NCBI RefSeq assembly: GCF_003943935.1
Contig: NZ_RJOB01000001.1
Span: forward strand, 282,830-346,829
Length of the DNA: 64,000 nt
Direction of reading: 5' to 3'
DNA from: Streptococcus mitis
Lineage (GTDB): Bacteria; Bacillota; Bacilli; Lactobacillales; Streptococcaceae
Position 1 is the first letter of the stretch. Each line of letters starts with the position of its first letter. Position numbers and translations under genes: made by a program. A model generated the notes under the pieces. That model ran no database searches and was not told the origin of the DNA. It saw only the letters and a program-made list of their open reading frames with translations. Positions 16,232-25,367 of the stretch are shown piece by piece.

Positions 16232-17686
16232 ATGGAATGGACAACTGAGCGTCGTTACAGACTTTATCAAGATTGGACGCAAGAAGAAATTCAACATATA
16301 AAAGAAAATATGGCACAATCTCCATGGCATACTCATTACCATGTTGAGCCAAAAACAGGACTTCTCAATGACCCAAATGGCTTTTCTTACTTTGATGGCA
16401 AGTGGATTGTTTTTTATCAGAACTTCCCTTTTGGTGCAGCCCACGGTTTAAAATCTTGGGTGCAGCTTGAAAGTGATGATTTGGTTCACTTTAGAGAAAC
16501 TGGAGTCAAAGTTTTGCCTGATACTCCATTAGATAGCCACGGTGCCTACTCTGGTTCTGCTATGCAGTTTGGCGATAACTTGTTCCTATTTTATACAGGA
16601 AATGTTCGCGATGAAAACTGGATCCGTCACCCCTACCAGATTGGGGCTTTGATGGATAAGGATGGCAAGATTACAAAGATTGACAAGATTTTGATTGACC
16701 AACCAGCAGACTCTACTGACCACTTCCGCGACCCGCAAATTTTTAACTTCAAGGGCCAATACTATGCTATCGTCGGTGGACAGGACTTGGAGAAAAAAGG
16801 TTTCGTCCGTCTCTACAAGGCTGTTGACAACGACTACACAAACTGGCAAGCTGTTGGCAACCTTGACTTTGCTAACGACCGCACTGCCTATATGATAGAA
16901 TGCCCAAATCTGGTCTTTGTAGATGAGCAACCTGTCCTCCTCTACTGTCCACAAGGATTGGATAAGAAAGTTCTAGACTACGATAATATCTATCCAAATA
17001 TGTATAAGATTGGGGCTTCCTTTGACCCTGAAAATGCTAAAATGGTAGATGTATCTCAACTTCAAAACATGGACTATGGTTTCGAAGCCTATGCAACTCA
17101 AGCCTTCAACTCTCCTGACGGTCGTGCTCTAGCAGTTAGTTGGCTTGGATTACCAGATGTTTCTTACCCATCTGACCGTTTTGACCACCAAGGAACCTTC
17201 TCTTTGGTCAAAGAACTCACTATCAAAGACGGTAAACTCTACCAATACCCAGTCACAGCTATCAAGGATCTTCGTGCTTCTGAAGAACCTTTCTCAAACC
17301 GTGCCCAAACCAAGAACACTTACGAACTCGAACTCAACTTGGAAGCTAATAGCCAGAGCGAGATTGTCTTACTGGCTGATAAAGAAGGCAAGGGATTTTC
17401 CATCAACTTTGACCTTGTAAATGGTCAAGTGACAGTAGATCGTAGCCAGGCTGGTGAACAGTATGCCCAAGAATTTGGGACAACTCGTTCTTGCCCAATC
17501 GATAACCAGGCTACTACTGCTACAATCTTCATCGATAACTCTGTCTTTGAAATTTTCATCAATAAAGGAGAAAAAGTATTTTCTGGTCGTGTCTTCCCAC
17601 ATGCAGACCAAAATGGGATCCTGATCAAATCTGGAAACCCAACTGGAACTTACTATGAATTAGATTATGGTCGCAAAACTAACTGA
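16232..17686 (+). CDS. scrB: Sucrose-6-phosphate hydrolase ScrB (GH32)
   Basis: A 484-residue cytoplasmic enzyme that splits sucrose 6-phosphate into glucose 6-phosphate and fructose. The GH32 signatures are complete: the nucleophile motif GLLNDPNGF (near residue 48), the FRDPQ motif (near 168) and the acid/base ECPNL motif (near 222). The five-bladed propeller is followed by a C-terminal beta-sandwich from about residue 360. GGAGG sits nine bases before the ATG. The scrR start lies inside its last codons, so the regulator is co-transcribed and translationally coupled. Confidence 0.95.
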   Translation: MEWTTERRYRLYQDWTQEEIQHIKENMAQSPWHTHYHVEPKTGLLNDPNGFSYFDGKWIVFYQNFPFGAAHGLKSWVQLESDDLVHFRETGVKVLPDTPLDSHGAYSGSAMQFGDNLFLFYTGNVRDENWIRHPYQIGALMDKDGKITKIDKILIDQPADSTDHFRDPQIFNFKGQYYAIVGGQDLEKKGFVRLYKAVDNDYTNWQAVGNLDFANDRTAYMIECPNLVFVDEQPVLLYCPQGLDKKVLDYDNIYPNMYKIGASFDPENAKMVDVSQLQNMDYGFEAYATQAFNSPDGRALAVSWLGLPDVSYPSDRFDHQGTFSLVKELTIKDGKLYQYPVTAIKDLRASEEPFSNRAQTKNTYELELNLEANSQSEIVLLADKEGKGFSINFDLVNGQVTVDRSQAGEQYAQEFGTTRSCPIDNQATTATIFIDNSVFEIFINKGEKVFSGRVFPHADQNGILIKSGNPTGTYYELDYGRKTN

Positions 17687-18632
17687 TGTCGCCAAACTTG
17701 CAGGCGTCAGCCCTACTACCGTTTCTCGAGTTATCAATAAAAAAGGCTATCTCTCTGAGAAAACCATTCAAAAGGTCAATGAAGCCATGCGAGAATTGGG
17801 CTATAAACCCAATAATCTGGCTCGTAGTCTGCAAGGAAAATCAGCTAAGTTAATCGGCTTGATTTTCCCAAATATTTCCAACGTTTTCTATGCAGAATTG
17901 ATTGATAAGCTGGAACACCAACTATTTAAGAATGGTTACAAGACCATCATTTGTAACAGCGAGCACGATTCTGAAAAGGAACGCGAGTACATCGAAATGT
18001 TAGAAGCCAATCAGGTGGACGGCATCATTTCTGGTAGTCACAACTTAGGAATCGAAGACTACAATCGTGTGACCGCACCGATTATTTCCTTTGACCGAAA
18101 CTTGTCACCAGACATCCCTGTCGTTTCCTCTGACAACTATGCTGGCGGGGTCCTTGCTGCCCAGACCTTGGTTAAGACAGGCGCCCAGTCTATCATCATG
18201 ATTACAGGAAATGACAATTCTAATTCGCCAACTGGACTGCGCCACGCTGGTTTTGCATCCGTACTCCCAAAAGCTCCTATTATCAATGTTTCCAGTGACT
18301 TTTCTCCTGTCAGAAAAGAAATGGAAATCAAGAATATCTTGACGCGACAAAAACCAGATGCCATCTTTGCTTCGGATGATTTGACTGCCATTCTGGTCAT
18401 TAAAATTGCTCAAGAACTGGGAATCTCTGTCCCAGAAGATCTCAAAGTCATCGGCTATGATGGGACTTACTTTATCGAGAACTACTACCCTCATTTAACA
18501 ACGATTAAGCAACCTATGCAAGAGATTGCTCAACTCACTGTTGACCTCCTATTACAAAAGATCGAAGGCAAGGAAGTCGCAACAACAGGTTACTTCTTAC
18601 CAGTCACCCTATTACCAGGAAAAAGTATTTGA
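17667..18632 (+). CDS. scrR: Sucrose operon repressor ScrR (LacI family)
   Basis: This 321-residue regulator should repress scrA, scrB and probably scrK when sucrose is absent. The LacI helix-turn-helix is KLTDVAKLAGVSPTTVSRVIN at residues 4-24, followed by the hinge region NNLARSLQGKSAKLIGLIFP and a periplasmic-binding-protein-like sensor domain to the end. It overlaps scrB by 20 bp in a different frame, so translation is coupled. Its stop codon is also the first bases of a BOX element, which may act on the end of the mRNA. Confidence 0.94.
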   Translation: MVAKLTDVAKLAGVSPTTVSRVINKKGYLSEKTIQKVNEAMRELGYKPNNLARSLQGKSAKLIGLIFPNISNVFYAELIDKLEHQLFKNGYKTIICNSEHDSEKEREYIEMLEANQVDGIISGSHNLGIEDYNRVTAPIISFDRNLSPDIPVVSSDNYAGGVLAAQTLVKTGAQSIIMITGNDNSNSPTGLRHAGFASVLPKAPIINVSSDFSPVRKEMEIKNILTRQKPDAIFASDDLTAILVIKIAQELGISVPEDLKVIGYDGTYFIENYYPHLTTIKQPMQEIAQLTVDLLLQKIEGKEVATTGYFLPVTLLPGKSI

Positions 18633-18783
18633 TACTCAATGAAAATCTCCTCAAACCACGTCAGCGTCGCCTTACCGTAGATATATGTAACTGACTTCGT
18701 CAGTCTTATCTACAACCTCAAAGCAGTGCTTTGAGCAGCTTGCGGCTAGCTTCCTAGTTTGCTCTTTGATTTTCATTGAGTAT
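18632..18783 (+). repeat. BOX element (boxA-boxB-boxC)
   Basis: About 152 bp begins ATACTCAATGAAAATC and ends with its inverse, GATTTTCATTGAGTAT. It contains the boxA core ACGTCAGCGTCGCCTTACCG (the target region of BOX-PCR), a boxB-like hairpin (ACTGACttcGTCAGT, then CTCAAAGCAgTGCTTTGAG) and boxC with GCTAGCTTCCTAGTTTGCTC. It abuts the scrR stop codon exactly. BOX elements are non-coding repeats of pneumococcus and relatives. Confidence 0.92.
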
Positions 18784-18792
18784 AAGCACAAG

Positions 18793-18821
18793 AAAACTCA
18801 GACCGAATTCGTCTGAGTTTT
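18793..18821. terminator. Terminator after mvaA (probably two-way)
   Basis: The 11-bp perfect stem AAAACTCAGAC/GTCTGAGTTTT directly follows the mvaA stop codon and carries T-rich runs on both sides, so it can also end rightward scr transcription. Confidence 0.8.
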
Positions 18822-20096
18822 TTATGATCTTAAATTTTCTAGATAACGCTGGGCAGTCTCTAAGTTAAAGGTTTTCTCTGCTATAAGGCGCTCAACTAGG
18901 GGAGATAGCTCGGATTCACTGGCACCTGCTAGGAGTGCCAAGGATTTAGCCTGCAATTTCATGTGGCCTTGCTGAATCCCTGTACTCACCAAGGCTTTGA
19001 GAGCTGCAAAGTTTTGGGCAAGACCGATAGACACGATAATCTGAGCTAATTCTTTGGCAGAAGGATTTCCCAGTAGTTCGTGACTGAGGGCTACACGAGG
19101 GTTGAGACCAATAGAACCGCCCTTGGTCGCTACAGGCATAGGTAAGGTCATCTCACCGACCAATTCTTCTGTGTCCGTATCTAGACTCCATCGACTAAGA
19201 CCTTGGTAGCGTCCATCTCGACTGGCAAAAGCATGAGCCCCTGCTTCGATGGCACGCCAGTCATTACCAGTGGCAATCAAAATGGCATCAATACCATTAA
19301 AAATTCCTTTATTATGGGTAGCTGCTCGATAAGGATCAGACTGCGCAAACTGACTAGCCAACGCAATTTTCTCCGCAATCTCTCGTCCTTGATCCTTTTG
19401 ACGGCTCAAGTATCGAAAGGCGACGCGACAACTTGCAGTCACCAGAGAATCGGTCGCGTAATTAGACAGAATTCCCATGAGGCTCTGTCCCTGGCTGAGT
19501 TCTTCTAAGACTGGTTTCAAGGCTTCTAGCATGGTGTTGAGCATATTAGCACCCATAGCTTCTTGGGTATCGACATGGAGATAAACAACGAGAAAGTCTG
19601 TTTCGCCTTTAATCTCTTCTACATGTAGATCACGCGCCCCACCCCCGCGTTTAACAATCGAAGGATAGGCTTGATTAGCAAGCTCCAAGAGTTCTGCTTT
19701 CTTGCTGGAAATCTTCTCTAACGCTTGTTCAGGATTAGCAACTTGATAAAGAGCTACCTGCCCAATCATCTGGCGCTCATGAACCTGAGCAGTAAAGCCA
19801 CCTGCTCGCTTAATGATTTTACTTGCATAGCAAGCCGCAGCAACCACTGAGGGTTCTTCTGTCACATAGGGAACTGTGTATTCCTGACCGTTAACGAGAA
19901 CCTCTGGGACCAGCGAATAAGGCAGAGAAAAAGTTCCCACTACATTCTCACTCAGCTGGTCTGCCACAGTCACACTAATCTGTTCATCCTGCTCCAAACT
20001 CTCTTGTCTCTCAGGACTAAGGAGCGCCTGAGCTTGTAACAGCTCGAGGCGCTCTTGGTATGATTTTTTAGAAAATCCATTCCAACTTATCTTCAT
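18822..20096 (-). CDS. mvaA: Hydroxymethylglutaryl-CoA reductase, class II
   Basis: A 424-residue cytoplasmic enzyme that reduces HMG-CoA to mevalonate, the committed step of isoprenoid precursor synthesis in streptococci. It has the class II start, with ENVVGTFSLPYS near residue 51, the catalytic glutamate in EEPSVVAAACYASK, the HVDTQEAMGANMLNTM motif and the GNDWRAIEAGAHAFASRDG segment with the conserved catalytic aspartate region (IDAILIATGNDWR). It follows mvaS with a TAATG stop/start overlap. The length and motifs are normal. Confidence 0.96.
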   Translation of the reverse strand: MKISWNGFSKKSYQERLELLQAQALLSPERQESLEQDEQISVTVADQLSENVVGTFSLPYSLVPEVLVNGQEYTVPYVTEEPSVVAAACYASKIIKRAGGFTAQVHERQMIGQVALYQVANPEQALEKISSKKAELLELANQAYPSIVKRGGGARDLHVEEIKGETDFLVVYLHVDTQEAMGANMLNTMLEALKPVLEELSQGQSLMGILSNYATDSLVTASCRVAFRYLSRQKDQGREIAEKIALASQFAQSDPYRAATHNKGIFNGIDAILIATGNDWRAIEAGAHAFASRDGRYQGLSRWSLDTDTEELVGEMTLPMPVATKGGSIGLNPRVALSHELLGNPSAKELAQIIVSIGLAQNFAALKALVSTGIQQGHMKLQAKSLALLAGASESELSPLVERLIAEKTFNLETAQRYLENLRS

Positions 20097-21268
20097 TATT
20101 TTTCAACCTTGCTATAACGGCGTTGATGGTCCACAATTTCAACCAAGGCAAAATCTTGATTTTCATAGCCAGAAAACTGGGCAGAGTTTGTTTCATCTAA
20201 GTCTACTTCCTCAAAGAAGACTTTTTCATAGTCTGCAACAGACAGGACAGTTCGTTGGTTGAGCTTGTTCAAACGGTCTTTATCCAAATAAGCTTCATAT
20301 CCTTCAACCAATTCACCACTGAAAAACTCAGCCACGGCACCACTTCCGTAACTATAAAGGGCGATTTTATCCCCAGCCTTCAAGCTATCTGTATTTTCCA
20401 AGAGAGATAAAAGTCCAAGGAAAAGGGAACCTGTATAGATATTCCCCACCTTTTGACTGTAGAGAATAGACTGGTCAAAATGGTTTTGCAAGAGGTCTTT
20501 TTTCTCTTGAGGCAAGTTCTTATCCATGATTTTTTTCAAGCCTTTTAAGGCTAATTTAGGGTAAGGTAAATGGAAACAAACAGCTGCAAAATCATCCAAA
20601 GTAAGCTGGTAGCGTTTTTGGTATTCAAGCCAAGTTGTTTTCAAACTATCCAAATATTGTTGAGTAGAATAGACACCATTTACATAAGGAGTTGTTGAGT
20701 AATTTGGACGCCAAAAATCCATGATGTCACGAGTCTGAGCTACATTGTCATTATTAAAGGCCATAATGCGTGGATTTTGTGTAATCAACATTGCCACACT
20801 TCCGGCACCCTGAGTTGGTTCTCCTGGAGTTTCAATACCATATTTGGCAATATCACTGGCAATAACCAAAACTTTGGACTCTGGAGAATTTTCCACATGC
20901 AATTTGGCATAATGAAGGGCAGCTGTCGCTCCATAGCAGGCTTCTTTAATCTCGAAACTACGAGCAAAGGGCTGGATGCCAAGCAAGCCATGCACAAAGA
21001 CGGCCGCAGCCTTACTCTGGTCAATTCCTGACTCGGTAGCCACAATGACCATGTCAATTTCTGCTCTCTCTTGCTCAGTTAAAATAGAGTCACTTGCACT
21101 AGCCGCCAAGGTCACGATGTCCTCAGTTAGAGGCGCAATACTCAATTCCTTGAGCAAGAGTCCTTTGCTTAATTTTTCAGGGTCAATTCCCCTCGCTTCT
21201 GCTAAGTCTTGTAATTTCAAGACATATTGACTGGTTGCAAAACCAATCTTATCAATACCGATTGTCAT
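20096..21268 (-). CDS. mvaS: Hydroxymethylglutaryl-CoA synthase
   Basis: A 390-residue thiolase-fold enzyme that condenses acetyl-CoA and acetoacetyl-CoA to HMG-CoA, the step before MvaA. The catalytic cysteine is in EIKEACYGATAALHYAK (near residue 110) and the glutamate in ATESGIDQSKAA (near 80); GSGAVAEFFSGE lies near residue 310. The frame extends 24 bp upstream, but ATG 21268 follows AGAGGT at good spacing and matches the usual start MTIGIDKIGFATSQY. It forms a two-gene operon with mvaA. Confidence 0.95.
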   Translation of the reverse strand: MTIGIDKIGFATSQYVLKLQDLAEARGIDPEKLSKGLLLKELSIAPLTEDIVTLAASASDSILTEQERAEIDMVIVATESGIDQSKAAAVFVHGLLGIQPFARSFEIKEACYGATAALHYAKLHVENSPESKVLVIASDIAKYGIETPGEPTQGAGSVAMLITQNPRIMAFNNDNVAQTRDIMDFWRPNYSTTPYVNGVYSTQQYLDSLKTTWLEYQKRYQLTLDDFAAVCFHLPYPKLALKGLKKIMDKNLPQEKKDLLQNHFDQSILYSQKVGNIYTGSLFLGLLSLLENTDSLKAGDKIALYSYGSGAVAEFFSGELVEGYEAYLDKDRLNKLNQRTVLSVADYEKVFFEEVDLDETNSAQFSGYENQDFALVEIVDHQRRYSKVEK

Positions 21269-21346
21269 ATTTACCTCTGTTTTATCATTCATGTAAAAAA
21301 TCGTTCTATACTATTTTATCACAAATGGCAGTAAAAGAGAGAAAAA

Positions 21347-21371
21347 AGACTTGATTCACCAAATCAAGTCT
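21347..21371 (-). terminator. Terminator after the thrE-like pair
   Basis: The stem AGACTTGATT/AATCAAGTCT with a short loop, followed on the minus strand by a T-rich run, lies 9 bp after the stop codon of the exporter C-terminal gene. Confidence 0.75.
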
Positions 21372-21380
21372 CTTGTTAGT

Positions 21381-21830
21381 CTAACGATTTTGCTGTTTTC
21401 GTAAGTAGGAATACAGTCTGAGAATCACTGTTCCGCTAGCCATTCCAATGGAAATTACCAGAGCCAACATGACAACTAAGGTTGCACTAGCAATGGCGTG
21501 ACTGTAATCACCTGTCACAAAAAAGGCTGTTGTCCGATAAGAAAGGTATCCCGGAACCAGAGGTGCCAAGATGGCTAAGATAAATACCACAGCAGGTGTC
21601 TTATAAAGAATACTTAAAATCTGGCTGACACAAGAACCGATAATGGCTGCAATAAAAGTAGCCACAATAACATTGGTCGGTTCCTTGAGCAAAAGATAAA
21701 TTAGCCAGACAGCCATGCCCAAAATCCCTCCTGGTAAGAGCATAGACCGCTGAACATTGAGTACGATTAAAAAAGTGATGATAGCAAGAAGACTTGCTAC
21801 TGCTTGTAATAAAAAGGTAGTTAGTGTCAT
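21381..21830 (-). CDS. ThrE-like exporter, C-terminal subunit (DUF3815)
   Basis: A 149-residue membrane protein with five hydrophobic segments (about residues 5-25, 28-48, 52-72, 78-95 and 118-140). The PAVVFILAILAPLVPGYLSYR stretch matches the C-terminal module of threonine/serine exporters (ThrE_2). In Corynebacterium ThrE this module and the N-terminal one are fused; here they are two genes one base apart and should form one transporter. The substrate is inferred from the family and is not tested in streptococci. Confidence 0.82.
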   Translation of the reverse strand: MTLTTFLLQAVASLLAIITFLIVLNVQRSMLLPGGILGMAVWLIYLLLKEPTNVIVATFIAAIIGSCVSQILSILYKTPAVVFILAILAPLVPGYLSYRTTAFFVTGDYSHAIASATLVVMLALVISIGMASGTVILRLYSYLRKQQNR

Positions 21831-21831
21831 A

Positions 21832-22590
21832 TTAGTTCATCAATACCAAGGCGACAGAAGTTCCTGCCCCTAAAGCAAGGGTAATGAGTAGGGATTCAAA
21901 CATTTTACTCATACCAGAGTTTATGTGGTTGGTCATAATATCCCGAACCGCATTGGTCAAGGCAATTCCAGGTACAAAAGGCATGACGGCACCAGCTATA
22001 ATCAAATCTGCTGTTGAAGGAAAGCCCGTGTAGCGAGCCCAAAACTGGGCTATCATCCCAAAGACAAAGGCCCCAGCAAAGGCTGTTACAAAGGGAATTC
22101 GGATAAACTTTTCTACATAGAGGGAAAAGGCAAAACCAAATAAGGTAGCCACTCCTGCCCCGAGTGCGTCATAGATATTTCCACTAAACATAATTGAAAA
22201 GAAAGGGGCACTAAAGGTCGCAGCCAAAGTTACCTGCAACTTAGTATAGGGAAGGGGTTGGGCTTGCAAAGCCTTCAATTGCTTAAAGGCTGTTTCTAAA
22301 TCAATCTGCCCCCCAACCAGCTGACGAGAAATCTGGTTCACATCGCAGACTTTTTCGATGTTATAAGAAGAGGAGGTCACGCGCTTCATGCGCGAAATAT
22401 TGGTATTTTCAATCGAGAAAAAGATGGCAGCAGGCATGGCAAGAACATTGCAATCCACAATCCCCTGCGAATGCGCGATCCGAATCATGGTATCTTCTAC
22501 ACGATGGATTTCTGAACCACTTTTAAGGAGAATGGTCCCAGCTAACATAATCACGTCGATGACCGCATTTAATTCTCTTGATTCTTCCAT
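21832..22590 (-). CDS. ThrE-like exporter, N-terminal subunit (DUF1212)
   Basis: A 252-residue protein with a soluble N-terminal domain (about residues 1-115, with ETAFKQLKAL at its end) and five membrane segments beyond. The start region, LNAVIDVIMLAGTILLKSGSEIHRVEDTMIRIA, and the AMPAAIFFSIEN block are typical of the ThrE/DUF1212 family. The TADLIIAGAVMPFVPGIALTNAVRDIM segment is a conserved core helix pair. It is the first gene of a two-gene operon with the DUF3815 partner. Confidence 0.84.
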   Translation of the reverse strand: MEESRELNAVIDVIMLAGTILLKSGSEIHRVEDTMIRIAHSQGIVDCNVLAMPAAIFFSIENTNISRMKRVTSSSYNIEKVCDVNQISRQLVGGQIDLETAFKQLKALQAQPLPYTKLQVTLAATFSAPFFSIMFSGNIYDALGAGVATLFGFAFSLYVEKFIRIPFVTAFAGAFVFGMIAQFWARYTGFPSTADLIIAGAVMPFVPGIALTNAVRDIMTNHINSGMSKMFESLLITLALGAGTSVALVLMN

Positions 22591-22644
22591 GCTTTCCTCC
22601 TTTTATCAACTCCTTCTATTCTATCACAAATCTGGAGTCAAAAA

Positions 22645-22676
22645 AAATCTTTGCCATGAAATCATGACAAAGATTT
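22645..22676 (-). terminator. stkP operon terminator
   Basis: A long hairpin (AAATCTTTG/CAAAGATTT plus CATGA/TCATG) is followed on the minus strand by a run of eight T. It lies directly behind stkP and ends the gmk-to-stkP transcription unit. Confidence 0.88.
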
Positions 22677-22678
22677 GT

Positions 22679-24616
22679 TTAATCACGAGAATTTTCGTGG
22701 TTTCCTTCACTATTTGGTTGATTCGTTGGAGGATTATTCCCTTGTTGATTACCTTGTTGATTACCTTGTTGATTACCTTGTTGATTACCTCGCTGACTAC
22801 CTTGTTGGTTCCCTTGATTTGGTGTTGTTGTAGAACCTTGGTTTCCACGTTGAGTAGGATTAGAGGATGAAGTTGACGGCGGTGTTTTCGGTCTATAAAC
22901 TGAAATTTTTATACGTGTGTAAGTAGGGTCAACCTTTTCTCCAGCTTTTGGTGTTTGATCTACAACCGTGCCCTCTGCTGTTCCTTCAGGAGCTGTCGAA
23001 ACCTCGACAACCTCAATATTAGCCTCATTTACTCCGACAATCCTAATCAGATTAGTCTTAGTAAATTCGCGATTTGAACCAATGTAACTAGGCATGCCCT
23101 TCGTAGCAACTGTTAAGGTGATCGTAGTAACTTTTGAGAGATCATAGGTCGAACCTGAAGCAGGAGTCTGTCTGAGGACGGTTCCAGGTTCGTATTCGCT
23201 GGACACTTCCTCTTCCTTCTGGATTAGATTTTCGGGAACCTTCTTCTTCTTCAGTTCAGCTTCAACATCTGTGTACTTCCGACCGACATAATTACTCAAT
23301 TGGAAAGATTGCTTACCCGATGAGACAACCAAATTGATTTTCGTTCCTTCTTTTCGGCTACTACCCGCTTCAGGATCCGTTCGAATGACACGTCCTTCTG
23401 CTACTGTATCACTAGCTTCTGATTTTTCTTCGCCAATCTCAAAATTGGCTTTCTTGAGAGTTTCCTTGGCCTCCGCAACTGTCTGACCTGCCACATTTGG
23501 AATGGCAATAGTTGCAGGAGTCCTGGATAATATCCAAACCAGAGAGGCTGCCACCAATACAATGCTGGCCAACAAAATCATATAACGAACTCTAAATTTC
23601 CGTTTCTTAACTGGCTTGCTTGCGTAATCGTCTTCTGAAACCTGCTGACTAGGCTTCGCAACCTGTGGCTTCGGACTTTGTGTTTGTACCTTAGGAATCG
23701 AGGTCAAGGTACTCTGGGATACCTTTGGTAGAGTCTTGGTGTCTGCCTTAGTAGTATCATTAAATACCAGTTTAGGCTCATTTCGACGATTGTAAGACAA
23801 ACTACTAGACAAGTCCACATACATCTCTGCAACTGACTGATAACGATCTGTCAATTTCTTGGCAGTTGCCTTGATAACAACATTCTCCAAAGCCTGAGGC
23901 ACAGATGGATTTTCATCAATAACTGACGGCAGTGGTTTCTGGAAATGCTGAAGGGCGATGGTCACCGCGCTATCCCCGTCATAAGGGATATGGCCTGTCA
24001 ACATCTCATAGAAAATAATCCCCATGGCATAGATATCACTCTGTACCGTCGCCTTCGAACCACGCGCCTGCTCAGGTGACAAGTAATGAACCGACCCCAG
24101 CATAGAGTTGGTCTGGGTCAGACTCGTCTCTGCAAAGGCGACCGCGATCCCAAAGTCTGTGACCTTAGCAGTCCCATCTGGTGTCAAGAGGATATTTTGC
24201 GGTTTCAAGTCCCTGTGAACAATTCCTCGAGTATGGGCTAAGCGCATAGCCAAGAGAATTTGCCCCATGATACGGACCGCTTCTTCATTAGAAAGAGGAT
24301 AGTGTTCCTTGATATAGCGTTTGAGGTCTAGTCCAGCAACATACTCCATTGCAAGATACTGTTGACCGTCTTCCTCACCAATATCTGTTATCCGAACGAT
24401 ATGAGGATGGTCTAGATCTGCCATAGCTCTCGCTTCACGCTGAAAACGAGCTACAGCTATCGGGTCCGTCTGGTAGTTGGTCCTCAGGACCTTCACTGCC
24501 ACTTCTTCTCCGTCTAGAATTAAATCCTTGGCCAAATAGACATCTGCCATACCTCCTCGGCCAATCTGTTTCACAATCCGATAGCGTCCGGCAAAAATCT
24601 TGCCGATTTGGATCAT
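22679..24616 (-). CDS. stkP: Eukaryotic-type Ser/Thr kinase StkP (PrkC) with PASTA repeats
   Basis: A 645-residue membrane kinase that senses cell-wall fragments and coordinates division. The kinase domain (about 12-275) has GRGGMADVY, the lysine in [14 protein letters not shown] and DFGIA. One membrane helix lies at about 343-365. Outside there are only three recognisable PASTA domains (about 368-438, 440-509 and 511-578); StkP of S. pneumoniae (659 aa) has four. After them comes a 65-residue tail rich in Gln, Asn, Gly and Ser with repeated GNQQ, encoded by a 12-bp tandem repeat. The 4-bp overlap with phpP couples the kinase to its phosphatase. Confidence 0.96.
   Translation of the reverse strand: MIQIGKIFAGRYRIVKQIGRGGMADVYLAKDLILDGEEVAVKVLRTNYQTDPIAVARFQREARAMADLDHPHIVRITDIGEEDGQQYLAMEYVAGLDLKRYIKEHYPLSNEEAVRIMGQILLAMRLAHTRGIVHRDLKPQNILLTPDGTAKVTDFGIAVAFAETSLTQTNSMLGSVHYLSPEQARGSKATVQSDIYAMGIIFYEMLTGHIPYDGDSAVTIALQHFQKPLPSVIDENPSVPQALENVVIKATAKKLTDRYQSVAEMYVDLSSSLSYNRRNEPKLVFNDTTKADTKTLPKVSQSTLTSIPKVQTQSPKPQVAKPSQQVSEDDYASKPVKKRKFRVRYMILLASIVLVAASLVWILSRTPATIAIPNVAGQTVAEAKETLKKANFEIGEEKSEASDTVAEGRVIRTDPEAGSSRKEGTKINLVVSSGKQSFQLSNYVGRKYTDVEAELKKKKVPENLIQKEEEVSSEYEPGTVLRQTPASGSTYDLSKVTTITLTVATKGMPSYIGSNREFTKTNLIRIVGVNEANIEVVEVSTAPEGTAEGTVVDQTPKAGEKVDPTYTRIKISVYRPKTPPSTSSSNPTQRGNQGSTTTPNQGNQQGSQRGNQQGNQQGNQQGNQQGNNPPTNQPNSEGNHENSRD
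22741..22812. repeat. 12-bp tandem repeat inside stkP
   Basis: Six copies of a 12-bp unit: four exact CTTGTTGATTAC, then CTCGCTGACTAC and CTTGTTGGTTCC. On the coding strand they encode the GNQQ repeats of the extracellular tail. Slippage here would change tail length in steps of four residues without shifting the frame. Confidence 0.9.
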
Positions 24617-25353
24617 TCTGCATCCTCCTCGTTCATAGAAACAAGGGCAACCGTAATGTTGTCTAAACCTCCTGCATTGTTAGCAAAACGCACGAGCGTC
24701 GCTGTTTTATCTGCCAAAGGAATATCACTGGTTACAATATCACAAATCTCACTGCCTGAAATCATGTTAGTCAAACCATCACTATTGAGCAAGAGATAGT
24801 CACCTGGCTCAAGGGTAATCATTCCAAAATCAGGTTGAACTTCATCTTTTTGACCGATAGATTGAGTAATAATATTTTTCTGTGGATGACTAGCAGCTTC
24901 TTCTGGTGTCAATTGACCTGCCTTAAGCAATTCATTGACCAAGGAATGATCGCTCGTTAACTGGTGGTATTCTTCCCCACGAATCAAACCGATACGAGAA
25001 TCTCCAATATGAGCATAGATAGCCTGATTACCAATAATAGCAACAGCTTCTAGAGTTGTTCCCATTCCTTTATAGGCATCATCTTGTCCAAGTTGATGAA
25101 TCTTTTGATTTTCAATTTCTAGGTAATGGGCGAACCATTCACGCACTTCATTGACTGTATCGATCTGGGTATCGACCCAAGCTATACCTAGGTCTGTTAC
25201 CGCCATTTCACTAGCGATATTCCCTGCGCGATGACCTCCCATCCCATCAGCTAAAATAATCATAGTACGCCCAGCTCTATTGACATAGTGGTTGACATAG
25301 TCTTGGTTATTTGTTCGTTTCTGACCAACATCTGTTAATAATGAAATTTCCAT
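24613..25353 (-). CDS. phpP: PP2C-type Ser/Thr phosphatase PhpP (Stp)
   Basis: A 246-residue manganese-dependent phosphatase that dephosphorylates StkP and its targets. PPM motifs are present: [10 protein letters not shown] near residue 14, DGMGGH near residue 36, GDSRIGLIR near 118, LLNSDGLTN near 192 and DNITVALV near the end. No membrane segment is seen, so it is cytoplasmic. The stkP start lies within its last codons (4-bp overlap), a conserved arrangement that keeps kinase and phosphatase levels balanced. Confidence 0.96.
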   Translation of the reverse strand: MEISLLTDVGQKRTNNQDYVNHYVNRAGRTMIILADGMGGHRAGNIASEMAVTDLGIAWVDTQIDTVNEVREWFAHYLEIENQKIHQLGQDDAYKGMGTTLEAVAIIGNQAIYAHIGDSRIGLIRGEEYHQLTSDHSLVNELLKAGQLTPEEAASHPQKNIITQSIGQKDEVQPDFGMITLEPGDYLLLNSDGLTNMISGSEICDIVTSDIPLADKTATLVRFANNAGGLDNITVALVSMNEEDAE

Positions 25354-25367
25354 GTGTCAGTTCCTTC

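Noticed and set aside
22741..22812. Direct repeats that could suggest a CRISPR
   Set aside because: Units are 12 bp, adjacent and in frame with stkP, so they are a coding tandem repeat.
22624..22848. 74-codon minus-strand frame rich in VINK repeats
   Set aside because: It is the stkP repeat region in a shifted frame and runs through the terminator.
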